This document shows positions 40,801-49,600 of a stretch of DNA of 64,000 bases, piece after piece. Origin of the DNA: Myxococcales bacterium (GTDB lineage Bacteria; Myxococcota_A; Polyangia; Polyangiales; Ga0077539); the NCBI GenBank assembly GCA_013298625.1, contig JAAFIF010000001.1:186001-250000 (forward strand). The letters run 5' to 3'. Numbering within the stretch: the first letter of the stretch is position 1; each line of letters opens with the position of its first letter. The position numbers were made by a program, and so were the translations under genes. The notes under the pieces were generated by a model. The model saw only the letters and a program-made list of their open reading frames with translations. It searched no databases and had not been told where the DNA came from.

Positions 40801-41460
40801 CTGGTGGACGCGGGGTTCGTCGACGAGGGGGCGTACATCGCGGTCGAGCTGATTCCGGGCGCGTCGCTCGAGACGATCTTGCGCGCGGTGGGGCCGATCG
40901 ACGTGCGCTTCTTGCAGCTCATCATCCGCGACGCGGCGCGGGGATTGGCGCACTTGCACTCGCGCGGGATCATTCACCGCGACGTCAAACCCGGAAACAT
41001 CTTGGTGCAGCTCGACGGGCTCGAAGGCCCGCTCACGGCCGAGAGCCTCGCGAAGGCGCAGTTCGTCCGCGCGGTGATGATCGACCTCGGGATCGCCGCG
41101 GAGATGAACACCGACGAGAGCCCATCGATCGAAGAGTCGCTGATCGGCACGCCGGGCTACCTCGCGCCAGAGATCGCGCGCGGGCTCGGGACGGTCTCGC
41201 CCGCGCTGGATGTGTATGCCCTCGGCGTGGTGGCGTTCGAGTCGCTGACCGGCAGCAACCCGTACTTGGACGACTGCGAAGAGCTCACGACGGTGCTGGT
41301 GCGACACGGGACGATGCCGCTGCCGATCGACCAGCTGCCGCGCGCGGTGAAAGAGCGCGAATCGCTGGTCAAATTGCTGGAAGAATCGTGTTCGCTCGAC
41401 CCCGCCAAGCGGCCGAACACGCGCGATTTTCTGCAGCGATGGGTCGGCGCGCTGCGCTGA
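37900..41460 (+). CDS. Giant protein with N-terminal helical repeats and C-terminal Ser/Thr kinase
   Basis: 1186 residues. Start set at GTG 37900 with GAAGGGA eight bases upstream; the open frame begins slightly earlier. Residues 1-60 are a disordered Pro/Arg-rich tail, then about 800 residues of alternating helices with many Arg/Ala/Leu stretches and no transmembrane segment, suggesting HEAT-like repeats. The kinase domain (about 897-1186) has the glycine loop (GPLGSAAEGGMAS, imperfect), VVVKLLP (Lys), HRDVKPGN, DLG in place of DFG and GTPGYLAPE. Kinase identity is firm, repeat type is an inference. It probably acts as a scaffolded cytoplasmic kinase. Convergent with the histidine kinase. 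Confidence 0.88.
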   Translation: MSNSDAPREAAASSGEEPLFRSGVRPTGRPPAPEGRPPTRPPTARVSLRPSANPLPIEPLSLDEDALALLRFTDSLEDESVAMFWVGVAGGANEHERERAVGRWWAWADPVGVPFVDSLAMAVSATRVLLVLDALAHRPERTAAAPNDVLPALARAMRAWTRAREGSSDPALLVGGIRVTLEAVARGAPEPSAAERNILSNALRKYLERTPAHSSSEALHALASLDPEAPVLAPFAESLLDLLLLDADLRGEWDPALAECARMPWWPNALRWGFEGVGRAAIRAARLLCALAANPHCVEGLPEVAQRAVREALPKSIAHNRFSVWSRCARAAGKLAGVLPGVAPLLQAMLEPTSALTVRRRAHAALGSLSILAPEVLSERRALLDQSQTEPWQLAALAVALPDQCDGIDDKWTETARALAARGGPETWAQLAISMRELSARSSNLAHAAGGIALSLKALIEQYRPASPAESELADRAHALIARVGEDGELSPWQLLVDAAQRAADAPDDPSIAGAVEEFIAHTEQSVASALKAVGLDHPRAATRAGIVLEEVLDLVVDGDILVVAERIADPAARRAALEYAEALRARLLRTTWMGLRRPTPTTVTWRRWLLRAAAVLPRIEPHETIAQERERVAREQVLETLERVADDPSVKSPTMQRYVVSTLTELCESLRPRLGDNAVLSALAWMAVRGGEMPLHNRVRRSLEGHAPEAIDKLYFAVDKLSKNKRAEAKDLADLAAVATPRCRMGAQLAGLAKVLSELEGRRPEVHWSGLPKFDLAEVAAIADGLKRSREHAIEGLTSDERSASAPSGDNLEERGLKLNRALTSTSLKFVDSARRAEIVEQYVADLGALSEAIATACGPVAGPIVRATLAKALVAVRAQASQISDARAESVRFIGRLKVLGPLGSAAEGGMASTWLAEGPAPGKRVVVKLLPWDRYAGGDAETTRKLFEGEMATLAAVVHPNVVSLVDAGFVDEGAYIAVELIPGASLETILRAVGPIDVRFLQLIIRDAARGLAHLHSRGIIHRDVKPGNILVQLDGLEGPLTAESLAKAQFVRAVMIDLGIAAEMNTDESPSIEESLIGTPGYLAPEIARGLGTVSPALDVYALGVVAFESLTGSNPYLDDCEELTTVLVRHGTMPLPIDQLPRAVKERESLVKLLEESCSLDPAKRPNTRDFLQRWVGALR

Positions 41461-41467
41461 TCCGCTT

Positions 41468-41484
41468 GGGCATCTTCGATGCCC
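41468..41484. terminator. Bidirectional hairpin between convergent genes
   Basis: Seen: GGGCATC-TTC-GATGCCC, a perfect seven-base stem with a three-base loop, in the 38-base gap between the stops of the kinase and histidine kinase genes. Position suits a two-way terminator, though no T-run follows. Confidence 0.5.
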
Positions 41485-41498
41485 GTCGCGGGCGCGGT

Positions 41499-43061
41499 TT
41501 AGCGCGGGGGTATGACCGTGCGAAGCACGCGCTCGAGCTCTTCGAGCGTGTAGGGCTTTTGCAAGAACACCGTCGGCTGCACGTCCGCCTCGCGCACGGC
41601 GGCGTCGCTGTAGCCCGAGGACAGCGCGACGGGGACGTCGTTGTCGATCGCGCGGATCGCCCGCAGCGCGTCGGCGCCGGAGAGCACGGGCATGGTCATG
41701 TCGATGATGGCCAGGACGATGCGCTCTCGATGGGCGCGAAAGCGCTCGACGGCCTCCGCGCCGTTCTCGGCTTCGATCACGGCGAAGCCGAGCGAGGACA
41801 AGAGCATCGCGAGGGTCTTGCGGACGAAGGGCTCGTCGTCGGCGACGAGGACCGTGCCGTCGGCGTCGATGCGGTGATCCGAGGGCTTGTCGACCTTTCG
41901 CTCGACCGCGTCGAGCGTGGCGGGAAACGCCAAGAGAAACGAGCTCCCCTCGCCCTCCGTCGAGCGCACGCGGATGGCCGCGTGGTGCGCGCGCACGATC
42001 CCGAGCACCGCGGACATCCCTAGCCCTCGACCCGCGAACTTCGTCGTGAAGAACGGGTCGAACAAGCGCTCTTGCGCTTCGGCGCTCATCCCGCAGCCGT
42101 CGTCTTCGATCTCGAACGTCACGTACGCGCCGGGCTCGAGCGCCCAGCGGTCACCGAAGAGCGCCGCGAGCTGATCGCTCGAGTACCGGCCGTGTCCGAT
42201 GCGAATGGTGATGGTCCCGGGCTGCTCTCCGAGCGCTTCAGAGGCGTTGGTGAGCAGGTTCATCACGACTTGCTGCAGCTGCGTGCGGTCCGCCAACACG
42301 AGCGGCAACGGCGCGTCGAAGCGGCGCACCAGCGTGGCCTTCTTCGAGCGCGCGACGTCGAGGATCGAGGCCATCTCGTCGACGAGCGCGGCGAGGTTGA
42401 CGGGCTCGACGATGGTCCTGCCCTTTCCGGAGTACGCGAGGAGCTGGCGCGTGAGGTCCGCCGCGCGCTGCCCGATGCTCTCGATCTGATCCAAGCCGCG
42501 GCGCATGCGATCGCAGTCGGGCTCGCGTTGATCGAGCGCCCTGCGAAGCAGCCCGACTTGCCCGAGGATGCCCGTGAGCAGATTGTTGAAATCGTGCGCG
42601 ACGCCGCCGGCGAGCACGCCGAGCGACTCGAGCTTCTGCGCGTGCAGCAGCCGTCGCTCGAGCTCTTGCTTCTCGGCCTCGGCCAGCATGCGGCTGGTGA
42701 TGTCGAACACGTAGCCGACGAAGTGCGTGACCTCGCCTTCGGCCGAGCGAACGATGTGCGTGTAGTCGTAGAGCCATCGCGCGCCGCCGTCGCGCCGTCG
42801 AATCCGATACGGCTCGTGCGCGAACGAGCGCAGCCCGAGCGCGCTCGCCGACTGCACTTCGCCCGCGACGCGCTCGAGGTCTGCGCTGTCGATGAGGTTG
42901 GCGTACGAGATCGCGCCCGAGCGAAACTCGTCTGCGCTGTAGCCGAGCACGTCGAGGACGTTCGAGGACACGTGCTCGACCGGCCACCCGACGTCGTTGC
43001 GCCATCGAAAGATGACGACCGGGCCCTTCTCGAAAATAGCGTTCTCGTCGGAGGCTCCCAT
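41499..43061 (-). CDS. PAS hybrid histidine kinase with receiver domain
   Basis: 520 residues. Order: PAS (about 10-125, with NDVGWPVEHVSSNVLDVLGY and the PAC strand WLYDYTHIVRSAEG), coiled coil, HisKA with phospho-acceptor in GVAHDFNNLL (His 156), HATPase (NLLTNASEAL, DDGCGM, GRGLGMSAVLGI), and a C-terminal receiver (VLVADDEPFV, phospho-acceptor Asp in IIDMTMP, KPYT). Soluble, cytoplasmic. I place the start at ATG 43061 with GAGGGA seven bases upstream, 16 codons inside the longest frame. The cognate output is not adjacent; the receiver on the same chain suggests phosphorelay or self-limiting signalling. Confidence 0.93.
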   Translation of the reverse strand: MGASDENAIFEKGPVVIFRWRNDVGWPVEHVSSNVLDVLGYSADEFRSGAISYANLIDSADLERVAGEVQSASALGLRSFAHEPYRIRRRDGGARWLYDYTHIVRSAEGEVTHFVGYVFDITSRMLAEAEKQELERRLLHAQKLESLGVLAGGVAHDFNNLLTGILGQVGLLRRALDQREPDCDRMRRGLDQIESIGQRAADLTRQLLAYSGKGRTIVEPVNLAALVDEMASILDVARSKKATLVRRFDAPLPLVLADRTQLQQVVMNLLTNASEALGEQPGTITIRIGHGRYSSDQLAALFGDRWALEPGAYVTFEIEDDGCGMSAEAQERLFDPFFTTKFAGRGLGMSAVLGIVRAHHAAIRVRSTEGEGSSFLLAFPATLDAVERKVDKPSDHRIDADGTVLVADDEPFVRKTLAMLLSSLGFAVIEAENGAEAVERFRAHRERIVLAIIDMTMPVLSGADALRAIRAIDNDVPVALSSGYSDAAVREADVQPTVFLQKPYTLEELERVLRTVIPPR

Positions 43062-43125
43062 GCTTCCCTCTCGCGCAGAGATGATGGCCCACTCGCGGAG
43101 AGAGCGCACTGCGCGCGCCGCAGGA

Positions 43126-43782
43126 TCAACGCGGATATCGACGCGCGTCGCGAGGGAGCTTTCGGACGCGGGTCTCGGGTGACAGCTCGTCGTCCCACTC
43201 GAACTCGCGCCAGTCGATGCCGAGCGCGCGGGCGCGGGGGAGCTTGACGCGCCGAGTGTACAACAGCGCGAAATCCCGCTCGTTTTGCCAGCGCGACGGC
43301 GTCGTTCGCTGGCGCTGACAGCGCTCGGCAGCGGCGCGCGACGGGCTCAGCGCGCGAGCAACGGGGACGACGCGCCCCACGACGACCCAGAAAAATCCCT
43401 GTGGTGTCGGCGGAAACCGCGTCCACGGCTCGGTCGGACACGCGCACACAACGGGCGGCGCGGCCGCCATCGCCTCGCGTAGATCGCTGAAATCACAGGA
43501 AACATAGCGCTCGACCGAAGGGCGACGCGGCCACACACACTCGTGCACGACGCGCGGCGCGAACACGTGACCGAGCGGACGATCACCGTGCCGAAGCACG
43601 CGGTGATCGCGCGGCGCGCCGTCCGGCGCGTGGAGCTGCCACCAGAGCTTGCGCGGGGCTTGGCGCTGCGGACAGGGACCTTTGGAGAGGGCGCGGACGA
43701 TCGCGCGCACGCGCATCGCGCGGCGAAACGCCCGGCCGCGAAGCGGCTCGAGACAGGCAGAGAGAAACGAAGACGGCTGCAT
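43126..43782 (-). CDS. Hypothetical protein
   Basis: 218 residues from ATG 43782; the frame is open further upstream but only as shadow of the next gene. Rich in Arg/Pro, with a W-containing centre (EPWTRFPPTPQGFFWVVVGRVV) and an acidic patch near the end (WREFEWDDELSP). No recognised domain, signal or membrane segment. Divergent from the DUF2378-like gene. Coding is likely from the non-shadow residue mix, but it may be species-specific. Confidence 0.45.
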   Translation of the reverse strand: MQPSSFLSACLEPLRGRAFRRAMRVRAIVRALSKGPCPQRQAPRKLWWQLHAPDGAPRDHRVLRHGDRPLGHVFAPRVVHECVWPRRPSVERYVSCDFSDLREAMAAAPPVVCACPTEPWTRFPPTPQGFFWVVVGRVVPVARALSPSRAAAERCQRQRTTPSRWQNERDFALLYTRRVKLPRARALGIDWREFEWDDELSPETRVRKLPRDARRYPR

Positions 43783-43986
43783 ACGACTGCGCCTCACGCG
43801 TCGCGCGCAGGGGCCGCGCGGCGCGTTCGAGAGGGCTGATGGAGACTGGACCGGTCGGTAGCAGCCGCGGTCGCGCCAGTGGGTGCGTCGCAATCGTCGT
43901 CGACGCAAGTGGAGTAAGCGGCGGATAAGCGCGGAGGGCGCTACGCTCGGGGTCCCTTGGGAGCTTCGGGAGCGACTCACTCGCGC

Positions 43987-44550
43987 ATGCGCGGCATTGG
44001 ACTTCGCGGCGTCTGCAACTACCTCAGGCGCTACGAGCGGCCGGGGCTGGCAGAAGAGATCGTGGCGGATCTTCCGCTCGAGCAGCGGCCGACAGCGATG
44101 GGGTTTCTCGCGGCGAGCACGTACGAAGTGGCGGTGTTGGACGCGCTGTTGCGTGGCTATCAGCGCGAGCTCGAGCGCTCGGGCCGCGCGGCGGAGCTCG
44201 ACGCCAAGATGCGCGCGCTCGGGGCGTACATCGCAGAGGACAACCTCAACTCGGTGTTCAAGCTGGTGCTCTCGCTGGTGCGGCCGCACACGTTCGTCGA
44301 GAAGCTGCCGACGCTGTGGGCGCTGTACTTCACGGACGTCGACGCGCGCGTGCGCATGACCGGCGAGCGCAGCGGGACGTGCAGCGTGTTCGGGTTGTCG
44401 GTCTCGTACCTGGCGCCGGTGGCGTCGGGCTGGATCGAGTTCGGGCTGCGTCACGTGGGCGCGAAGGCGCCGCTGTCGTGCCGAGAAGAGTCGTGGACGG
44501 CGGGGCGCGCAGCGACAGCCGAAGCGCGCTACGTCATCACCTGGACGTGA
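43987..44550 (+). CDS. DUF2378-like (TIGR02265, Myxococcota-specific) protein
   Basis: 187 residues. The layout (MRGIGLRGVCNYL start, LPLEQRPTAMGFLAASTYEVAVLDALLRG, a middle helix with LVRPHTFVEKLPTLWALYFTD and a C-terminal beta stretch SVSYLAPVASGWIEFGLRHVG) resembles the DUF2378/TIGR02265 group found in myxobacteria, whose function is unknown. No enzyme motif is seen. The start is uncertain: an upstream TTG at 43957 is also in frame. The stop lies only three bases from the convergent cyclic-nucleotide-binding protein. Confidence 0.55.
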   Translation: MRGIGLRGVCNYLRRYERPGLAEEIVADLPLEQRPTAMGFLAASTYEVAVLDALLRGYQRELERSGRAAELDAKMRALGAYIAEDNLNSVFKLVLSLVRPHTFVEKLPTLWALYFTDVDARVRMTGERSGTCSVFGLSVSYLAPVASGWIEFGLRHVGAKAPLSCREESWTAGRAATAEARYVITWT

Positions 44551-44553
44551 GCG

Positions 44554-45858
44554 CTACAGCAGGACTTCTTCGATCTCTTCGGCGGGGACGGCGAGGATGC
44601 TGCGGGTCTCGTCTTCGCGTTGGACCGCGAGCTCATAGAGCTTGGCGAGCAGCGTGGGGCGGCCGCGCACGACCTCCATGAAGCGACGGCCCGGGAGCAC
44701 CAGCGCGACGCCGGGGGTCTCAGCGATGACGCTGGCGGTGGCTGGGCGGCGCAAGACGAGGCCGATTTCGCCGACGCACATTCCGGGTCCGAGCGTGGCG
44801 AGGCGGAGGGACTCTTCGCCCTCGACGCGCGAGACCGCGAAGAGGCCGGCGGCGATGAGGTAGAGGCCGGGCGTCTCGTCGCCCTCTGCGATGAGGGTGG
44901 TGCCCGCGTCGAACGCGCGGGTCTCGAAGAGCGCTGCGAGCCCGTCGCGCTCGTTGAGGGGCAGCGCGCTGAGCAGCGCGGAGGTGCGCACGGTGTTGTC
45001 GACGAGGCGCTTGTGAAAGAACGCGACGATCTGCGCGCCGAGCTCGGGCACTTCGGCCGCGGCTTGATCGAGCGCGGCGCGAGGGGCTTCGAGCACGAGC
45101 GCGGCGTGCGCGGCGAAGACGCTGGCGGCGCGAGGGGCGTCGGTGACGAGGGCCATCTCTCCCACGATCGCGCCGGGGCCGAGGGCGGCGAGGTCTTCGG
45201 TCTCGTCGCCGGCGCCGCGCACGACGCGCACCTCGCCGCGCGCAAGGATAAACGCAGATTCGCCGGGGTCTCCCTCGCGCACGAGCGCGTCGGCCTCGGG
45301 CAAGATGCGCACGCCGAGCGCGGCGGTGAAGCGCACGAAGGCGTCTTCGGGAAGGGCGCTCCAGAGGGGATAGCGCGGGCGCGTGCCGAGGCCGCTCGGT
45401 GATGGAAGGGCGTCGATGGCGGCGCGCGCGCGGGCGACGAGCTCGTCGCGGGTGAGCTTTTTGTCGAGTGGATCGAGCTTCGAGTGCGCGAGGGAGGGCG
45501 GACGAATCGCGCCGCCTTCGGGCGCGTCTGCGCCGAACGCGCGAGCGATGGCGCGCACGTCGTCGTCGCCCTCGCCCATCTCTCGCAGCGCGAGCGCGGC
45601 GGCGACGGCGTGAGGGACGAGCGCGCGCTCGATGAGCAGGCCGACGGCGCGCTTGAACGCGCGGCGCGCGAGCTCGTCTTCGCCGAGCATCCGCAGGGCG
45701 CGCGCGCACAAATCGGCGGCGGGGGCCTGCGTGTCCGAGTCGCCGAGCGCGGGGACCGCTCGGCGCAGGGCGCTCTCTGGGTTGTTCTTCGCGAGGGATT
45801 CGAGCGCGAGGTCGAGGGATGAGGCCGGTGCGAGCGGCTTGAAGTTGGTGCGCGTCAT
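44554..45858 (-). CDS. Tandem cyclic-nucleotide-binding domain protein
   Basis: 434 residues. A helical N-terminal region (1-130, TPR-like, ELARRAFKRAVGLLIERALVPHAV) followed by two CNB beta-roll domains. Each has a readable phosphate-binding cassette: GEMALVTDAPRAASV and GEIGLVLRRPATASV (consensus GEMALL...RAATV). Cytoplasmic. There is no attached kinase, DNA-binding or channel part, so it may bind cAMP/cGMP to control partners. The divergent gap to the ECF sigma gene is 117 bases. Confidence 0.85.
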   Translation of the reverse strand: MTRTNFKPLAPASSLDLALESLAKNNPESALRRAVPALGDSDTQAPAADLCARALRMLGEDELARRAFKRAVGLLIERALVPHAVAAALALREMGEGDDDVRAIARAFGADAPEGGAIRPPSLAHSKLDPLDKKLTRDELVARARAAIDALPSPSGLGTRPRYPLWSALPEDAFVRFTAALGVRILPEADALVREGDPGESAFILARGEVRVVRGAGDETEDLAALGPGAIVGEMALVTDAPRAASVFAAHAALVLEAPRAALDQAAAEVPELGAQIVAFFHKRLVDNTVRTSALLSALPLNERDGLAALFETRAFDAGTTLIAEGDETPGLYLIAAGLFAVSRVEGEESLRLATLGPGMCVGEIGLVLRRPATASVIAETPGVALVLPGRRFMEVVRGRPTLLAKLYELAVQREDETRSILAVPAEEIEEVLL

Positions 45859-45975
45859 CGCTGTCTCGCTGAGAGTACCCGAGGCGCGGGGCCATTCAGC
45901 GGCGAAGAGAGAAATCCCCGCCGTGGGCGGTCACGAAATCAGGTCTCATCGGCACGTAGAGGGAGCCAGAGGCCT

Positions 45976-46542
45976 ATGGGAGCAGAAATACTCGCGACAA
46001 ATACCGAGGGCGCGGCCGCGGCCGACCCGACCGCTGCGCTGATCGCGCGCGGCGACTATCGAGGCGCGCTCGCGCGGTGCGCGGTCGAGCACGGCCCGTC
46101 CCTCGGACGGCTCTGCATGGCCTTCTTGGGCTCGCAGGCCGAGGCCGAAGAGGCAGCGCAAGAGGCGCTGATCGCGGCGCTCGACGCGATGCCCGGCTAC
46201 CGCGGAGAGGGGACGGTGCGCGCGTGGCTCTTCGGCATCGCGCGGCGGGTGTGCGCGCGGCGCGTCGAGACCCGCGTGCGCAGAGAGAACCGCCTGAGGC
46301 TGGTGCAGCCAGACGAGAGCGCGCCCGGCGCAGAGGCGCTCGTCGCGGCGCGACAGCAGGCGCACCGGGTGCGGGTCGCGCTCGAGCAGCTCAAGCCGAC
46401 AGAGCGAGAGGCCGTGGTGCTCCGCTACGACGCGGGGCTCTCGTTTGCGGAGGTGGCTGCCTCGTGCGGGATCGACGAGCCGGCGGCGCGCAAGCGCGTC
46501 TCGCGGGCGCTCGAGCGGATGAGAAAGGCGCTGTCCGAATGA
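45976..46542 (+). CDS. ECF-type RNA polymerase sigma factor
   Basis: 188 residues. Region 2 (CMAFLGSQAEAEEAAQEALIAALDAM, then GTVRAWLFGIARRVCARR) and region 4 (LEQLKPTEREAVVLRYDAGLSFAEVAASCGIDEPAARKRVSRALERMRKAL) are both complete; no region 3. AGAGG six bases before ATG 45976 supports the start. It is followed 75 bases later by a membrane anti-sigma gene on the same strand, the usual sigma/anti-sigma arrangement. Target promoters cannot be read here. Confidence 0.95.
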   Translation: MGAEILATNTEGAAAADPTAALIARGDYRGALARCAVEHGPSLGRLCMAFLGSQAEAEEAAQEALIAALDAMPGYRGEGTVRAWLFGIARRVCARRVETRVRRENRLRLVQPDESAPGAEALVAARQQAHRVRVALEQLKPTEREAVVLRYDAGLSFAEVAASCGIDEPAARKRVSRALERMRKALSE

Positions 46543-46617
46543 GATTCACCAGAGATTTTACAGCGCGAATGACACTTCAACTTGTGACGACCGACGGCTG
46601 CGAAGAGAGGCACGACC

Positions 46618-49600
46618 ATGACTGACAACCCCGAGTGCCTGCACATTCGAGAGAACCTCGACGCGCTCGCGGACGAGACGCTGAGCGACGCCATGCGCGA
46701 GCACGTCGCGCAGTGCGACGAGTGCCGAGACCTTCGGCACGAGCTACGCGAGGCGACGCGCGCGCTCGCCGCGGCGGGCGGGGACTACAAGCACCCCGAG
46801 GGCTTCGCCGAGCGCGTGATGGCCGCGGCCGAGCCGAAGCTCTCGGTGATCGAGAGCGCGCCGTCCGAGGCGCCCAAGCGCGCGCTGTTCGAGAAGAAGA
46901 GCCCCCTGTTCGCGAGCGCAGAGGGAGCGAGCGCAGAGGCCGCTCCCACGGAGAAGCGAGCAGAGCCTGCGGTGAAGGCGCCTGACGCTCCGCGCGCAGA
47001 CGAAGCGAAGCCCGCGGGCGGTGGCAACGTGGTGCCGATGCGTCGCAGCAACGTCGGGCCGCTGCTCGCGTTGGTGGGGGTCGCGGCGATGGCGGCGATG
47101 GTTCCGGTCGGGATCAAGCGGCTGCGCGCGAGCCGAGGCGACGCGGTCAACGGCGAGACGACCGTGGCCCGCGGCGGCGCCGGTTGGACCGGGCGCATCG
47201 CGTTGGTCTCGCGCGCGTCCGCAGACCGCAACGGCGGCGTCGAAGTGCGCGCGCCGGGCGCGAGCGCGTTCGTGACCGTGGCGCAAGGAGCTGCCATCGC
47301 GGCGGGCTCGGAGCTGCGCACCGACGGGCGCACCCGCGTTCGGGTCGATCTTGCGGACGGGACGCAGTTCGTCCTGGATCGCAGCACCACGCTCAAGCTC
47401 GACACCGTCGGGCCCCGCGTCGCGACGCTCACCACGGGCGCGCTCGTCGCGGACGTCGCGCACTTGGAGAGCGCTCCCTCTGCGAAGATCACTATGCCGA
47501 CGGGCAGCGTGACGGTGCTCGGGACGCGCTTCGTGCTGACGGCCAGCGACGATCGCTCGACCGTGCGCGTCACGCGCGGCGCGGTCCGCGTCGAGGGACA
47601 GAGCGGCAGCGCGACGGAGGTCAAGACCGGGATGGAGGGCGTGCTCGCGCGCAACGCGGCGCCCACGGTCTCGCCGGCGATCAACCTCGCCTCGAGCGTC
47701 TCGTGGAGCGAGCTCGGCTCGCAGAGCGCGCCGGTCGAGCCGGACGCTCCGGTGCAGGGCTTGGGCGAGCTGCGCGCGCGCAGGCCGGGGCAGACGAACG
47801 AGCAGGACCACGCCGTCTCGCTCGCGTCGCACCGCGTGAAGGTGCGCATCGTCGGAAACCTCGCGCGCACTGAAATCGAAGAGGTCTTTCGCAACGAGAC
47901 GGGCAACGAGCTCGAGGGGATCTATCGCTTTCCGCTGCCTCCAGAGGCGCAGATCGAGCGGCTCGCGCTGGACGTCAACGGCGTGATGGAGCAGGGCGCG
48001 TTCGTCGACAAGCAGCGCGCGGCGGCCATCTGGCGCGGGGTGATCCGCAACGCGGTTCGACCCATTCAACAGCGGACCGAGACCGAGGACCTCGTGTGGG
48101 TCCCCGGTCCGTGGCGCGACCCGGCGCTGCTCGAGTGGCAGCGCGGCGGGCGGTTCGAGCTGAGGATCTTTCCGATCCCCGCGCGCGGTCAGCGTCGGGT
48201 GTCCATCGCGTACACGCAGACGATCGCCCCCGGCGCGGGCGGCGTGCGTCGCTACGTCTATCCGCTGGCGCACGACGCCAACGGAAGCACCCGCGTCGAG
48301 CAGTTCGACGTGGACGTGCAGGTGATGGGTCACGACGAGAGCGCCGGCGTTCGCGCTCGCGGCTACACGCTGTCGCCGACCGTCGACTCGCCCGCTCTTG
48401 CGGGGCGCACGAGGCTCGGGTTCTCGCAGGGAGCCTTCGTCCCTGCGGGCGACCTGGTCGTCGAGTACGCGATGCCCAACCGCGACGCGGTCGCGACGGC
48501 GTGGGCGTTCAAGCCGCAAGCGCAGCCCGTGACGGTCACCAACGCGGGCACAGCGCCCAACCCCGCGCCCATCGCGCCCATCGCGCCGGTCGACGACGCT
48601 TCGTACGTGGCGCTCGCGCTGCGCCCGACGCTCCCGCGATGGAGCGAGTCGCACCCGCGCGACTACTCGATCGTCGTGGACACGAGCCGCTCGATGGTCG
48701 GCGAGCGCATCGCTCGCGCCGCGAGGCTCGCCCGCGCGATGGTGTCCGAGATGGACCCGCGCGACCGCGTGACCGTGCTCGCGTGCGACATTTCTTGCCG
48801 CGAATTGCCTGGAGGAATGCGCTATCCCGCGGCGGACACTCTGCGCGCGATCGAGTCGTTCTTGCAGGCCGAGCAGCCGCAAGGCGCGACGGACCTCGTC
48901 GCGCAAGTGCGAGCCGCGGCGCGCTCGCTGCCCAACGACCCCGCGCGTGATCAGCGCATCGTGTACATCGGTGATGGCGCGGCGAGCGCTGGGTATCGTC
49001 GGCCCGATCGCGTCGCCGCTGAAGTCGCAGCGGCGATGCCGTCGAGCCGCGCGACGCTCACGGCCGTGGCGATCGGCGCGGACGCGGACAGCACGCTGCT
49101 CGGCGCGATGGCGCGGGCGGGCGGCGGGGCGCTGAGCCCGTACGTTCCGGGCGAGTCGGTGAGCACCGCGGCGCTGTCGGTGCTCGAGGCGACCTACGGC
49201 GTGACGCTGCGCGACCCGTCGCTGGTGCTGCCCGACGGCCTCACGGAGATCGCGCCCACGCGCCTCGCCACCGTGCGCGCTGGCTCCGAGGTGATCGTTG
49301 TCGCGCGCATGCGCGGACAGCACGTCCGCGGCGAAGCCGTCCTGCGCGGCACCGTGGGCGGCGAGCCCTACGAGACCCGCATCCCCATCGACGTGCAAGA
49401 GAGCCGCGACGCGGGCAACGCGTTCGTCCCTCGGCTCTACGCAGCGTCGAGGATCGCCGAGCTCGAAGCGAACGGCGGCCCGAACTCTCGCGAAGAGATC
49501 GTCCGGCTCTCGCAGCGGTTTCGCGTCGCGAGCCGCTACACCTCGCTGCTCGTGCTCGAAGGCGAGCGCATGTACCGAGCGTTTGGCGTCGAGCGCAACC

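Noticed and set aside
38866-41307. 813-codon minus-strand frame opposite the giant kinase
   Set aside because: Opposes a kinase with clear motifs; Arg/His-rich shadow composition.
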